A DNA stretch of 44,643 nucleotides. Origin: Bacillota bacterium. GTDB taxonomy: Bacteria > Bacillota > Clostridia > Christensenellales > Aristaeellaceae. Below the pieces are notes generated by a model. That model ran no database searches. It was not told the origin of the DNA and worked only from the letters and a program-made list of their open reading frames with translations. The stretch covers positions 1-44,643 of the forward strand of contig JAEZJP010000031.1 of NCBI GenBank assembly GCA_023415715.1, given 5' to 3'. Of the stretch, positions 7,089 through 16,134 are shown in pieces; position 1 is the stretch's first letter, and each line of letters begins with the position of its first letter. Both the position numbers and the translations under genes were made by a program.

Positions 7089-9284
7089 TCAACTCGCTCC
7101 CCTGTAAACCTCCACGATATCCGACCGCTTTTGAAGCTGCTTGATCACCTTATCCAGCTGCTGACGGCTGACCACCTGGATGACCAGGGTGATGGTGCTT
7201 GTTTTGCTCTTGGTATTGAACTTGGCGCTGACAGCACTGATTGGCACGTTCATCTCGCCAATATACGTAGCCAGTTCGCCCAGGAGCCCCACATGATCGT
7301 AGGCAATGATTTGAATGCCGGCATCGAACGTACCCGCGTTTTCCTCGGCCCAGCTGACCTCCACCATGCGTTCCTGCTCGCCAGTGCCCACGTTCACACA
7401 GTCCGCCTTGTGTATGGTTACGCCACGGCCTCTTGTGATATAGCCCACAATGTCGTCGCCAGGCACAGGATTGCAGCATTTGGCGAAGCGGACCAGCATT
7501 CCCGATTCGCCCTTTACGTAAATTCCATGAGTGGGTTTGCCGGTCTGCTGCTTTTGCAGTTCCTGGGGCGTAACCTCCGGCAGCTTGACGGGCGGCGCTT
7601 CACGAAGGCGCTGCTCCTCCATGAGCTTCATCACCACATAAGTGGATGCCATGCCGCCGTAACCAACCGCGCCATATATGTCGTCCAGTTCAAAGAAGCC
7701 ATATTTCTTCAGGATGCCTTCGTAGTATTCGGGCTTGGTGATGGAGCTTAGCGCCACGCCGCGGCGCTTGGCCTCCTTTTCCACCATATCCTTGCCTTTT
7801 TCAACGTTCTCACCACGAAGCTCACGCTTGAAAAACTGGCGTATCTTGGCCTTGGCCTGCTGGGTCTTGACGACCTTCAGCCAGTCCATGCTGGGGCCCT
7901 TGGAGGCGGATGAGGTGATGATATCCACCCGGTCGCCCGTTTCCAGCGTGGTATCCAGCGGCACGATGCGGCCGTTCACCTTGGCGCCCACGCAGCTGTT
8001 GCCCACGGCGCTGTGGATTCGGTAGGCAAAGTCCAGGGGCGTCGCACCCTTTTGCATATTCACGATATCGCCCTTGGGGGTAAAAAGAAAAACTTCCTCG
8101 CTGAACAGGTCGGTTTTCAGGGAATCAATGAATTCCCGGCTGTCCCTGGTCTCGTTCTGCCAGTCCAGGATCTGCCTTAGCCAATACAGCTTGTTGTCCA
8201 GATCTGTGGCATTTTGACTGCCTTCCTTGTAGCGCCAGTGGGCGGCGATGCCGAATTCCGCCACGCGGTGCATTTCCCAGGTGCGGATTTGAACCTCGAA
8301 GGGGAAGGGCATCTTGCGCCCGCCCACCACGGTGGTGTGCAAGCTTTGGTACATGTTGGCCTTGGGTACGGAAATGTAATCCTTGAACCTGCCCGGCATC
8401 TGGTTCCAAAGGGTGTGGACGATGCCAAGCACAGCGTAGCAGTCGGGCACGGTATCTACCAGCACGCGGATGGCGATCAGGTCGTATATCTGGTCAAAGG
8501 GCCGGTTTTGAAGCACCATCTTGCGGTAGATACTGTACAGGTGCTTGGGCCGCCCGTCAATGTCGTAATGGATATGCTGCTCATCCAGCTTGGCGCTGAG
8601 CTCTGAAATGACCAGGCGGATGTTCTCCTCCCGCTCGGCCCGCTTCATGCCCACTTTTTGAACCACGTCCTGGTAGCCCGCCGGATCGATGTAGCGCAGG
8701 GACAGGTCCTCCAGTTCCTGCTTGATGGCGAAAACGCCCAGCCGGTGGGCCAGTGGCGCGTAAATATCCAGCGTTTCCCTGGCGATGGCCACCTGCCGCG
8801 CTTCCGGCTGGTAGCGCAATGTACGCATGTTGTGCAGCCTGTCGGCCAGCTTGATGAGCACCACGCGGATGTCCTTGGACATGGCCAGGATCATCTTTCT
8901 CAAGCTTTCCGCCTGCTGCTCTTCCCGGTCGGCAAAGTCCAGCTTGGAAAGTTTTGTGACGCCGTCCACAAGCCGGGCCACTTCCTCGCCGAACTCCTGC
9001 TGGACGTTGGGAAGACAAACGCCTTCACAGTCCTCCACCGTATCGTGCAACAGCCCCGCGGCAATGGTGGGAGCGTCCATCATAAGTTCCGTGAGAATGC
9101 TGGCTACAAAGGCCGGATGAGTGAAATAAGGCTCCCCGCTTTTGCGAAGCTGGCCGGCATGGGCGTTTTCCGCATATTCGTAAGCTTTTTTCACCAGGAG
9201 ATAGCTGTCTCCCGGATGGTATTTCTGGACCCGCGCCAGTATTTGATCCAAAGGCATGCATTCGCGGCTGATGTATGCGTACAT
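7089..9284 (-). CDS. rel: Bifunctional (p)ppGpp synthetase/hydrolase Rel
   Basis: This 731-residue protein has the full long-RSH architecture. An N-terminal HD hydrolase carries HDTVED at 80-85; a synthetase domain lies around 230-360 (GRFKDYISVPKANMYQSLHT); a TGS domain around 395-455 (VFLFTPKGDIVNMQKGATPLDFAYRIHS is split across its start); and an ACT domain at the C-terminus (about 655-731). The intact HD motif argues for a bifunctional enzyme that makes and degrades (p)ppGpp at the ribosome. The ATG at 9284 follows an AAGGAGGG ribosome-binding site. recJ lies 19 bp upstream on the same strand, so recJ-rel are probably co-transcribed. Repeats occupy the 485 bp between rel and dtd. Confidence 0.95.
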   Translation of the reverse strand: MYAYISRECMPLDQILARVQKYHPGDSYLLVKKAYEYAENAHAGQLRKSGEPYFTHPAFVASILTELMMDAPTIAAGLLHDTVEDCEGVCLPNVQQEFGEEVARLVDGVTKLSKLDFADREEQQAESLRKMILAMSKDIRVVLIKLADRLHNMRTLRYQPEARQVAIARETLDIYAPLAHRLGVFAIKQELEDLSLRYIDPAGYQDVVQKVGMKRAEREENIRLVISELSAKLDEQHIHYDIDGRPKHLYSIYRKMVLQNRPFDQIYDLIAIRVLVDTVPDCYAVLGIVHTLWNQMPGRFKDYISVPKANMYQSLHTTVVGGRKMPFPFEVQIRTWEMHRVAEFGIAAHWRYKEGSQNATDLDNKLYWLRQILDWQNETRDSREFIDSLKTDLFSEEVFLFTPKGDIVNMQKGATPLDFAYRIHSAVGNSCVGAKVNGRIVPLDTTLETGDRVDIITSSASKGPSMDWLKVVKTQQAKAKIRQFFKRELRGENVEKGKDMVEKEAKRRGVALSSITKPEYYEGILKKYGFFELDDIYGAVGYGGMASTYVVMKLMEEQRLREAPPVKLPEVTPQELQKQQTGKPTHGIYVKGESGMLVRFAKCCNPVPGDDIVGYITRGRGVTIHKADCVNVGTGEQERMVEVSWAEENAGTFDAGIQIIAYDHVGLLGELATYIGEMNVPISAVSAKFNTKSKTSTITLVIQVVSRQQLDKVIKQLQKRSDIVEVYRGAS

Positions 9285-9303
9285 ATCCGGCCCTCCTTTC
9301 GCT

Positions 9304-11646
9304 TTACATAGATAATGTCTTAAGCGTCTGCAATAGATTGCTTTCGTCCGTACTGCGCTTTTTCATTGGAAGCATGGCCAGGAAAAAAGGTTCCTCCGTA
9401 AAATCAAGCAGTTCCATTTCCTTGAGAATGTGAAGCCCGGCCATAAGCTGCGCAGAGTTAAGGCCAACAGCTTCCGCAAGCTTCACAGGAGATGCGCCCT
9501 GCAAGTTCCTGGCTGTCTTGTACAGCATGCGCAGGGAATCGTCACAAAGCGCCAGAGGCTTTAAAAACTCCGTCAGTTCCAGGCTTCGCGGATATGCAAT
9601 AACCTTTGCCCGCGGGCAGCTTTTTTCGATCAGAGCGGCTTCTCCCGGCATCAGTTCACCGTCCGCCAGGATCACCGTGCGCCATATATCCGTAAGCTCC
9701 GTCAGTCTGGCCGGATAAAGCAGGGTATGAAAGGCACGCTTATCTGAAATCCTGTCCGTAAAAAGAAGCCTTTCCCCATACGTCAGGCTTATGCACTTGG
9801 CGGTTTTCGGTGCGCGAGCCAGGATCACCGTTCCCGCAGTACCCTCCAGCGCCCTTGAAAGAAAGGATTCATCCGCTTGTATACAAGCCGGGTGAATCTT
9901 AAGAATATTCGCCGTCATTCCCCGAATTTCCTGCAAAAGAGCCTTTTGCGCCTGCTCAAAAGCCTCCGGAACCTGTGCGCCGGAAGAGCGGATGGCTTTT
10001 ATACCGCATTGCACGGAAACGGTGTTATTCCATTCGTTCAGTTCCGGGGAAAACAAAACATCTACACGCCGGGGCATGGTTTGCGCCATTTTGCCCATCG
10101 CAAATGCTATGGCGGAACGCAATGTGCCTTCCTTATACAGGCTGCACTTCAAATGCGCACCCTCCCGGCCCACGGGACGCATATCCTGCACCTGGGCGTC
10201 TTCCAAAAGGAAAACGGGATCGGGATTGCCAAAGCCGGTAGGCTGCAGAGCCTGAAGCGTTTGCACCATCCCTTCCGTCACCTGATCCAAGGGAAGCGCC
10301 AAATCGTATTCCCGGACAGGAACATAAACTTCCGGGCTGCACCTTTCCCGGATGATCACACTCAGCCGCCGCTTCAGTTCCGGCACATTGGAGACCATCA
10401 TGGTAAGCCCGGCCGCCTGCTCGTGGCCGCCAAAGCGCAAAAACAGATCACTGCACGCTGACAGCATTTCATGGATGTTTACGCCGGGAATGGACCGGAC
10501 ACTGCCAACGCACTCCTCGTAGGTTTTGGAAAGAACGATGGAGGGATAGTGATAGCGCTCTGTCAGGCGGCTTGCTGCGAGGCCTATGACACCATGGTTC
10601 CAGCCTTCCCCCAGCACGATCAATACCCGGTCTTCCAAAAAATCGGTCTCCGTTTCCACCTGTGCAAGCGCCTGCTCAAATATCTCCGCCTCCAGCTTTT
10701 GCCGGTTTGCGTTCTCCCTGTTCAGCGTTTCTGCAAGTTCCATAGCCCGGTTTGGATCGGTCGTCAGCATCAGATCCATGCCAAGGGATGCGCTTTTCAG
10801 CCGCCCGCCGGCATTTAACCGCGGCGCCATCTGAAAAGCCACGTGCCCGGCTTTTACAGCTTTCCTGTCCTTTACATCCATGCCGGCCGCATCCATCAGC
10901 GCCTTGAGCCCAGGGCGCTTCGTGTCCGCCATTCTTTGCAGGCCCAGCGCAGCGATGGTACGGTTCTCCCCAACAAGTGGAACAATGTCGGCGATGGTAG
11001 CCAATGCGGCCATATCCAGATACTCCAACGCCATATCCAGGCCGCCCAAAGCCTGTATGAGCTTCAGCGCCACGCCGGCGCCGCACAGACGGCGGAAGGG
11101 ATATTCCCCCATGAGCGGATTAAGCACCGCGTCCGCCGGATTAAGTTCCGGCCCCAGCTGGTGGTGATCTGTTACAATCACCCGCATGCCTGACTCTTTG
11201 GCCAGGGTTACCTCTTTTACGCTGGTAATGCCGCAGTCCACCGTCAAAAGCAGGCTGTAATCTTTGGCAAGCGTTCTTACAGCCTGATCGTTCAGGCCAT
11301 ATCCTTCCTCGTGGCGGCTGGGGATATAATAGTCCGCCACAGCACCCATGCTGCGCAGCATTAAAAGCATCATGGAAGCGGCGCATACACCGTCCACGTC
11401 ATAATCGCCGTAAACCACGATAGATTCTTTCCCGGCAATGGCGCTTCGGATTAGCGAGACCGCAAGCTCCATGCCCTGCATCAAAAACGGATCATGCAGC
11501 TGACTTAAGGACGGATGCAAAAATTCATGAGCCTTCTCCCTGGTATCCACGCCCCGCTGCATGAGTATGGCCGCGAACCAGCCCGGCAGCCCGAATTTTT
11601 CATCAGGCATATTCTCAGGCAAACACCTTGGCACAAAGCGAAGCAT
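9304..11646 (-). CDS. recJ: Single-stranded-DNA-specific exonuclease RecJ
   Basis: This 780-residue protein matches the long Firmicute RecJ (E. coli RecJ is shorter). DHH-family metal motifs are present: DYDVDG at 81-86, TVDCGIT near 135-141 and TDHH at 159-162, followed by the DHHA1 and OB-type regions. The C-terminal extension after about residue 570 is typical of Firmicute RecJ. The enzyme degrades single-stranded DNA 5' to 3' in recombination and mismatch repair. The ATG at 11646 follows GGGAGGT. It precedes rel by 19 bp and is separated from the SecD-like gene by a strong terminator (11698-11734), so it probably starts its own transcript. Confidence 0.95.
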   Translation of the reverse strand: MLRFVPRCLPENMPDEKFGLPGWFAAILMQRGVDTREKAHEFLHPSLSQLHDPFLMQGMELAVSLIRSAIAGKESIVVYGDYDVDGVCAASMMLLMLRSMGAVADYYIPSRHEEGYGLNDQAVRTLAKDYSLLLTVDCGITSVKEVTLAKESGMRVIVTDHHQLGPELNPADAVLNPLMGEYPFRRLCGAGVALKLIQALGGLDMALEYLDMAALATIADIVPLVGENRTIAALGLQRMADTKRPGLKALMDAAGMDVKDRKAVKAGHVAFQMAPRLNAGGRLKSASLGMDLMLTTDPNRAMELAETLNRENANRQKLEAEIFEQALAQVETETDFLEDRVLIVLGEGWNHGVIGLAASRLTERYHYPSIVLSKTYEECVGSVRSIPGVNIHEMLSACSDLFLRFGGHEQAAGLTMMVSNVPELKRRLSVIIRERCSPEVYVPVREYDLALPLDQVTEGMVQTLQALQPTGFGNPDPVFLLEDAQVQDMRPVGREGAHLKCSLYKEGTLRSAIAFAMGKMAQTMPRRVDVLFSPELNEWNNTVSVQCGIKAIRSSGAQVPEAFEQAQKALLQEIRGMTANILKIHPACIQADESFLSRALEGTAGTVILARAPKTAKCISLTYGERLLFTDRISDKRAFHTLLYPARLTELTDIWRTVILADGELMPGEAALIEKSCPRAKVIAYPRSLELTEFLKPLALCDDSLRMLYKTARNLQGASPVKLAEAVGLNSAQLMAGLHILKEMELLDFTEEPFFLAMLPMKKRSTDESNLLQTLKTLSM

Positions 11647-11697
11647 ACATACCTCCCATGTATATATTAATCAGCAGAGTTCATGAAAAAACTTGGT

Positions 11698-11734
11698 ACA
11701 AAAGCGTTCTTCCGGCATGATGCCGAAAGAACGC
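11698..11734 (-). terminator. Intrinsic terminator after the SecD-like gene
   Basis: A 31-nt near-perfect inverted repeat (GCGTTCTTTCGGCAT with ATGCCGGAAGAACGC on the minus strand) is followed by TTTTGT. It separates the SecD-like gene from recJ. Confidence 0.85.
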
Positions 11735-11802
11735 TTTACAAATTTAGCTTGTTGCCTTACGGCTTACAGTTAAGCGCCGGTCTCCCGCTTCATAAACCGC
11801 AG

Positions 11803-13122
11803 TTATGCGCTCTTTACACGGGAAAACCGTTCAGGATTCTTTTTGACAAGGCGTGCCACATGGAAAAGCAGCAGTCTTGTGATAACCATGGTGACAAGCA
11901 GGCTGGAAACGGACGAAGCAAGAGCCGCTGCGGCAAAGCTCCTCAAGAATCCAATGGGCAGGATCAAAAGCACAAGGGAAGCGGCGATGCAAATCCCGTG
12001 AATTTTCCACACCTTGGCCTGATTTTCCCTAAAGCCCTCGTGCAAGGATGATTTATGCAGCCTGCCCGGCCTCATTCCTTGCGCAAACTTATCCAGGAAG
12101 AATATGCTGGTCCAAACAAAGAGCGCGATGCCCAGTGTAAGGCCTACAAGACCCAGCAGCGTCAGCTGTGTTACGGGGAAGACCGCCGTCAGGAAGAAGA
12201 TGAGAATAATGTCCGCCAGCAAAGCCCAGGAAGCCGCCACACCACCCAGCAGGAAGCGGACCACCATGTATGCCATGACTGCCAGTACCAAAATCAGACC
12301 GATGATCACAAGTATCTGGAGGGTACCGCCAAGACCGGGAGCCACATCGCCCGTGCCGGCCTGGGCAAGCGATACCGGCAGCATGCCCGAACGAAGAATA
12401 TTGGCAGTATCCGAAGCCGCCTGCTCGGATACAAAACCGGAAACAGTAATCTCACCATTGAAAATGGGGCTTTCTACAGTGGAGGAAACAAGCGTTTCCC
12501 CATCCAACTCAACCGTCAGCACCTGCCCCGAATGGGCTGTAGTGGCGTCCGAAAGGGCTCTTGTGCCTTCCGCATCAAGGAGCATACGCACGATCGGCTG
12601 GGCCGTGGTAGCATCCTTTTCCCTGACCGCTGATTTGACATGATTTCCTTCCAGGAATACACCGTCAGGGAATGAGAATGTCAATTTCCCGCCGGCGGAC
12701 AGCAAGTATAGCAATTCATCCTTATCCTTTGTATTGGGAAGCTCTATATGAACCTTGCCATCGGCAGTACCTAAGATAGAGCCCTCCAAATATCCTCTTT
12801 CTCTCAAGCGGCCGCGAAGAATGGACACGGTATCGGTGACAGCAGCATCAAGACTCTGACTGCTGCCTTCCGGTAAGGCTGCCTGATATTCCGTGAATGT
12901 GCCGCCCCCAAGACCCATACCGAGGGGATTGGAGGAGGGCCAATTGTTCACGTTCAGGGAGGGCACCCATGACTTGACCTTATACAGACTACGGCTGTCA
13001 AGGGGTAAACCTGTAACGGAGATAACACCGATGAACAGCGTCAAAACCAGCGCAACTGCCAAAAAGATGGCAGACTTGCGTACTTCGCTCATCTTTTTGT
13101 GTTCTTTTTTCTGCTCTTTCAT
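11803..13122 (-). CDS. SecD-like membrane protein lacking a SecF partner
   Basis: This 439-residue protein has one N-terminal membrane segment, an extracytoplasmic region with the SecD P1-like pattern (VSILRGRLRERGYLEGSIL, then KVHIELPNTKDKDELLYLL), and a C-terminal block of about five membrane segments. The GLDLxGG-like motif near the N-terminus is blurred (LGMGLGGGTF). The transmembrane signatures usual in SecD (GMAVDANV and DSNVTT) are absent, replaced by GIALFVWTSIFF and IHGICIAAS. SecD with SecF uses proton motive force to help Sec-dependent export. The gene sits exactly where secD-secF precede recJ in relatives, but no secF is present. I prefer the ATG at 13122 (AAGGAAGAG upstream) over that at 13143. 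Confidence 0.75.
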   Translation of the reverse strand: MKEQKKEHKKMSEVRKSAIFLAVALVLTLFIGVISVTGLPLDSRSLYKVKSWVPSLNVNNWPSSNPLGMGLGGGTFTEYQAALPEGSSQSLDAAVTDTVSILRGRLRERGYLEGSILGTADGKVHIELPNTKDKDELLYLLSAGGKLTFSFPDGVFLEGNHVKSAVREKDATTAQPIVRMLLDAEGTRALSDATTAHSGQVLTVELDGETLVSSTVESPIFNGEITVSGFVSEQAASDTANILRSGMLPVSLAQAGTGDVAPGLGGTLQILVIIGLILVLAVMAYMVVRFLLGGVAASWALLADIILIFFLTAVFPVTQLTLLGLVGLTLGIALFVWTSIFFLDKFAQGMRPGRLHKSSLHEGFRENQAKVWKIHGICIAASLVLLILPIGFLRSFAAAALASSVSSLLVTMVITRLLLFHVARLVKKNPERFSRVKSA

Positions 13123-13178
13123 AAAACACTCTTCCTTCCGCATATTGAGTCATGATGCCATCATTTCCAAGATCGTGC

Positions 13179-13517
13179 CTAGCCGGACTTGTCTTCCAGC
13201 CTGAAGGCCTGGTACACTGCCCTGATATACGTATTCTCCCCAAGGGGATGGCCGTTAGCGTCGGCCTTGACAGCCGGCCTTGCAGGCACCTGGAAATTCG
13301 CTGTGGCAATGCTTTCCGGCCGGTCCACGCGGTTTGGTGAACCTTGATCGCCGGCTTGATGCTCCAATGCGCGCGACGTATTAAACAGCACCAAGGTAAG
13401 ATGACGTTCCATGGATGGCATGGCTGCATCCTGCGGCCCCTCAATCAACGCAGGCACAAGCAAAAAGAAGGCGATAGCAAACAGCGTGTACAAAAGCAGC
13501 CGTTCCTCTTTGCGCAC
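13179..13517 (-). CDS. Small single-pass membrane protein of unknown function
   Basis: This 112-residue protein starts from a GTG at 13517, chosen because GGGAGG lies 7-8 nt upstream and the extended upstream frame has no good start. Residues about 8-24 (LLYTLFAIAFFLLVPALI) form one membrane segment; the rest is a polar, probably extracytoplasmic tail ending GENTYIRAVYQAFRLEDKSG. I recognise no family. It lies 56 bp upstream of the SecD-like gene and downstream of a good promoter (13606-13635), so the two are probably one operon and may work together at the membrane; that is inference from position only. Confidence 0.6.
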   Translation of the reverse strand: MRKEERLLLYTLFAIAFFLLVPALIEGPQDAAMPSMERHLTLVLFNTSRALEHQAGDQGSPNRVDRPESIATANFQVPARPAVKADANGHPLGENTYIRAVYQAFRLEDKSG

Positions 13518-13605
13518 GAGCCCGCCTCCCTGTTTTCTCTTTCCTGTTTCGACACACTTTCCCTTGGCCTGCATTTTTGACGTTTTGCGGCCGGGACATG
13601 CGGTT

Positions 13606-13635
13606 ATTATACTGTACAAATAATGGGCGCGTCAA
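13606..13635 (-). promoter_or_regulatory. Promoter for the small membrane protein and SecD-like operon
   Basis: On the minus strand TTGACG (13630-13635) and a perfect TATAAT (13606-13611) are separated by 18 bp. Confidence 0.75.
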
Positions 13636-13807
13636 GAAAATGCTTTTACTTGCCATTGCAAGGAAAAATCGCATTTTTCAAACCAAATTCTGTTTTCTTT
13701 TTTGAAAATATATGGTATGATTGCTATCAACACTGGAAGAAAGCCTGCGCATATATTGAGGTACTTCCATTATCGTAAAGGGCATATTTGAAAAGGAGGA
13801 GCGTATC

Positions 13808-14461
13808 ATGACCGAGAAGAACCGCAGCAGCCAAAAAACCGTTGCCATCCTGATGAGCATCGTGCTCATCGCCGCCCTGGTACTCAGCTTCAGCCTGTTC
13901 CTGCAGAAAAACACACTGCAGCAGAATGTTGACAAACTGACCGCTGACCTCAAGACCTCTGGAGAATCGGTAACCGCTCTGACTGATGAAAAAGCAGCCC
14001 TGGAAGAGTCCGTCAAAACCGCCCAGGCTTCTGCTGATGATGCCGCATCAAAACTAACCGCCCTGCAAGCCGAACTGGATACCGCCAAGGCCGATGCTAC
14101 CGCCAAGCAGGCAGAACTGGATGCCGCGAATGCCGACATTGCCGCCAAGCAGACAGCGCTGGATACTGCCACCCAAGATAAAGAAGCTGCCGCGACCGCC
14201 CAGACTACTCTTAACGATGAATTGACCGCCGCCAAGAAAGCCGCGGATGACGCAGCCGCCCAAGTTGCCGCGCTGGAAGCGGAAAAAGCCACCTTGACTG
14301 CCCAGCTTAACGATGCTACCGCGAAGGTTGCGGACCTGACCGCCCAAGTAACCAGACTGGAAGCGGAAAACAAGGCTTTGAAGGCAACGCCTACCCCCAC
14401 GCCCACTGCAACCCCGACAGCTACCCCCAAACCCACCCCCACCGCCACGCCCAAAATCTGA
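13808..14461 (+). CDS. Membrane-anchored coiled-coil protein with Thr-Pro tail
   Basis: This 217-residue protein has one N-terminal membrane segment (about 11-32, TVAILMSIVLIAALVLSFSL), a long Ala/Glu/Lys/Asp-rich coiled coil (about 35-190) built of imperfect repeats such as LQAELDTAKADATAKQAELD, and a C-terminal Thr-Pro-rich tail (about 192-215). The tail resembles wall-spanning linkers of Gram-positive surface proteins, but no sortase signal follows it. The ATG is preceded by AAAAGGAGGAG. The protein is probably extracytoplasmic and structural; I recognise no specific family. It diverges from the SecD-like operon and has a strong terminator. The opposite strand is also open over most of the gene, but its Val/Gly/Ala-repetitive product is clearly a shadow of the coiled coil. 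Confidence 0.8.
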   Translation: MTEKNRSSQKTVAILMSIVLIAALVLSFSLFLQKNTLQQNVDKLTADLKTSGESVTALTDEKAALEESVKTAQASADDAASKLTALQAELDTAKADATAKQAELDAANADIAAKQTALDTATQDKEAAATAQTTLNDELTAAKKAADDAAAQVAALEAEKATLTAQLNDATAKVADLTAQVTRLEAENKALKATPTPTPTATPTATPKPTPTATPKI

Positions 14462-14473
14462 TAATTATTTTAT

Positions 14474-14519
14474 GAAAACAACACCGGCGCAGGCTGAAAA
14501 TGTCTGCGCCGGTGTTTTC
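14474..14519. terminator. Bidirectional terminator
   Basis: A 12-bp perfect stem (ACACCGGCGCAG with CTGCGCCGGTGT) is flanked by A-rich sequence on the left and TTTTC on the right. It can therefore end transcription of both the coiled-coil gene and the convergent nucleotidyltransferase gene. Confidence 0.85.
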
Positions 14520-14536
14520 ATAAGTGTATTCCGCCT

Positions 14537-15358
14537 TCATTTCACCTGCTCAAATAGCATGTTGCATTCATTTATCATGTAATCCATATAGCCTAAAGCA
14601 TCGTTTCTTCTTTCAAAGACGGAATTGTAATAGGTTTTCTTGATGCCCTTTCTGAACCTCATGGATTCTTCAATAATTTTACGCCACCTACCAGGAACAT
14701 TCTTTAACGCGTATTCACCCGCTCCAACCTTTGATATGATGTCTCTTTCCCTGAATGTATAATAAAGACGGGAAACGCCTAATACTCCCCATTCAACCGC
14801 TCTTTTGGCAATGAAAAGGCCGAAAAAGTTCACAGAGGGAAATTTCCTGCATTTCATGCACCAATGGCGCCAGTAAGTATTCAGATTGTCTCTCATTTTA
14901 TGAATCAAAATGTCAAAGTCGACCGCATATTTCAGTTCCCCTGTTTCTTGCCCTTTTACAGTAATGCCGTATCTTATCAGCTCATAAGCATCCACAGAAT
15001 CTTTGTCAAACGTTTTATAACCTTTAAACGCCCCATCGTTGAACCGGAGACACGGAATCGTACTGTTGTCTTGTAAGGATTCGACGTCATCTTTTAATAA
15101 ATATATGCCATCCAAAATTGTTTTCTGAAATCTACCCTGCATTTCCCGATGGATCTTCTTCAAAGAATCTATATCAGCTCCGGCAGCTTTCTTTTTCATT
15201 ACCGCAATAAAATCAACATCGCTGTGCCCGAAATCAAATGCTCCCAACGAAACGGAGCCATAAATGTAATAGGATTCAAGAAAACCAGGTAAATATGATT
15301 CAATCAAACGAATATGTTCGCCTGTAATCTCCTTCACTTTTTCGGGTATGTTTTTCAT
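14537..15358 (-). CDS. Aminoglycoside nucleotidyltransferase-like protein (AadA/DUF4111 type)
   Basis: This 273-residue protein carries the nucleotidyltransferase signature GSVSLGAFDFGHSDVDF (G34-S35 and metal-binding D47 and D49). Its C-terminal half resembles the AadA/DUF4111 domain (SRLYYTFRERDIISKVGAGE, then LKNVPGRWRKIIEESM). Relatives transfer AMP to streptomycin, spectinomycin or similar drugs. Substrate and resistance phenotype cannot be read from the sequence. The gene is visibly more AT-rich than its neighbours, suggesting acquisition by transfer. Its ATG overlaps the dapB stop (ATGA), so it is likely coupled to the lysine-riboswitch operon. A convergent terminator follows. Confidence 0.8.
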   Translation of the reverse strand: MKNIPEKVKEITGEHIRLIESYLPGFLESYYIYGSVSLGAFDFGHSDVDFIAVMKKKAAGADIDSLKKIHREMQGRFQKTILDGIYLLKDDVESLQDNSTIPCLRFNDGAFKGYKTFDKDSVDAYELIRYGITVKGQETGELKYAVDFDILIHKMRDNLNTYWRHWCMKCRKFPSVNFFGLFIAKRAVEWGVLGVSRLYYTFRERDIISKVGAGEYALKNVPGRWRKIIEESMRFRKGIKKTYYNSVFERRNDALGYMDYMINECNMLFEQVK

Positions 15359-16116
15359 ATCGTCATTTGGCTGATCAAATCATCCATGGCATAATATCCT
15401 GCGGGCTTGTCCTTTATGAAAGCAGCCGCAGCAATGGCTCCCTGGGCGAACACCGTACGGTTCTGGGCATCGTGGGTGATGGTCAGCGTTTCCCCTGGCC
15501 CGTAAAAGCCTACCTCATGGGTGCCGGCCAAGGTGCCGCCCCGGATGGCATGGACGCCAATCTCCCTGTGATCCCTCGCCTGGGTGCGGGTTTCCCGGCC
15601 AGGCACCATTTCCCTTCCGCCTGGATAGCACTTGTTCAGTTCGTCAAACAGCATCAGCGCCGTTCCGCTTGGAGCGTCGATCTTGCGGTTATGATGCCGC
15701 TCCACGATTTCCACGTCGAAATCTTCTCCGAGCACTGCGGCAGCCTGGCGGATCAATGATTTCATGAGGTTGATGCCAAGGCTCATATTGGCACTCTGAA
15801 AAATGGGAATCGTCTGCGATGCTTCTTTGATTCTCTTTATATCTGCGGGATTGAAGCCGGTGGTGGCGATCACCGCCGGCAGTTTCTCCCGCAGCGCATA
15901 AGCAATCAGCTCAGGCAGTGTTTCCGGACGCGTAAAGTCCACGATCACATCAGCCTTGACCAACACTTGATCAAAAGAGGGATACACGGGAAAGCCCATC
16001 TCATCGCCGCAGGCCGAAACATCCACGCCGGCAACAACCGTAATATCCCGCTCCCGGCATAATTCCGCCACGGTGCGGCCCATGCGCCCGCAGGCACCGC
16101 TGAGCAAAATCCGCAT
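15355..16116 (-). CDS. dapB: 4-hydroxy-tetrahydrodipicolinate reductase
   Basis: This 253-residue protein has the nucleotide-binding start MRILLSGACGRMGRTVAEL and the substrate-binding and catalytic motif ERHHNRKIDAPSGTA, both diagnostic of DapB. It reduces the DapA product to tetrahydrodipicolinate using NAD(P)H, in the cytoplasm. The ATG at 16116 follows GGAGGAG. It is the third gene of asd-dapA-dapB, 18 bp after dapA, and overlaps the start of the nucleotidyltransferase gene by 4 bp. Regulation is inferred to come from the lysine riboswitch upstream of asd. Confidence 0.95.
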   Translation of the reverse strand: MRILLSGACGRMGRTVAELCRERDITVVAGVDVSACGDEMGFPVYPSFDQVLVKADVIVDFTRPETLPELIAYALREKLPAVIATTGFNPADIKRIKEASQTIPIFQSANMSLGINLMKSLIRQAAAVLGEDFDVEIVERHHNRKIDAPSGTALMLFDELNKCYPGGREMVPGRETRTQARDHREIGVHAIRGGTLAGTHEVGFYGPGETLTITHDAQNRTVFAQGAIAAAAFIKDKPAGYYAMDDLISQMTI

Positions 16117-16134
16117 GCATACTCCTCCGATATC

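Noticed and set aside
6643..7092. Long reading frames on both strands between dtd and rel, with motifs such as SGSIGALTRCRSHRLFRQP
   Set aside because: They lie on the dispersed repeats, similar frames recur at 32683-33117 over the other copies, and they lack ribosome-binding sites and known domains.
13678..14454. A long minus-strand reading frame (Val/Gly/Ala-rich) across the coiled-coil gene
   Set aside because: Its composition is the antisense of Ala/Thr/Pro codons, it resembles no family, and the plus-strand gene has a better ribosome-binding site, membrane segment and terminator.
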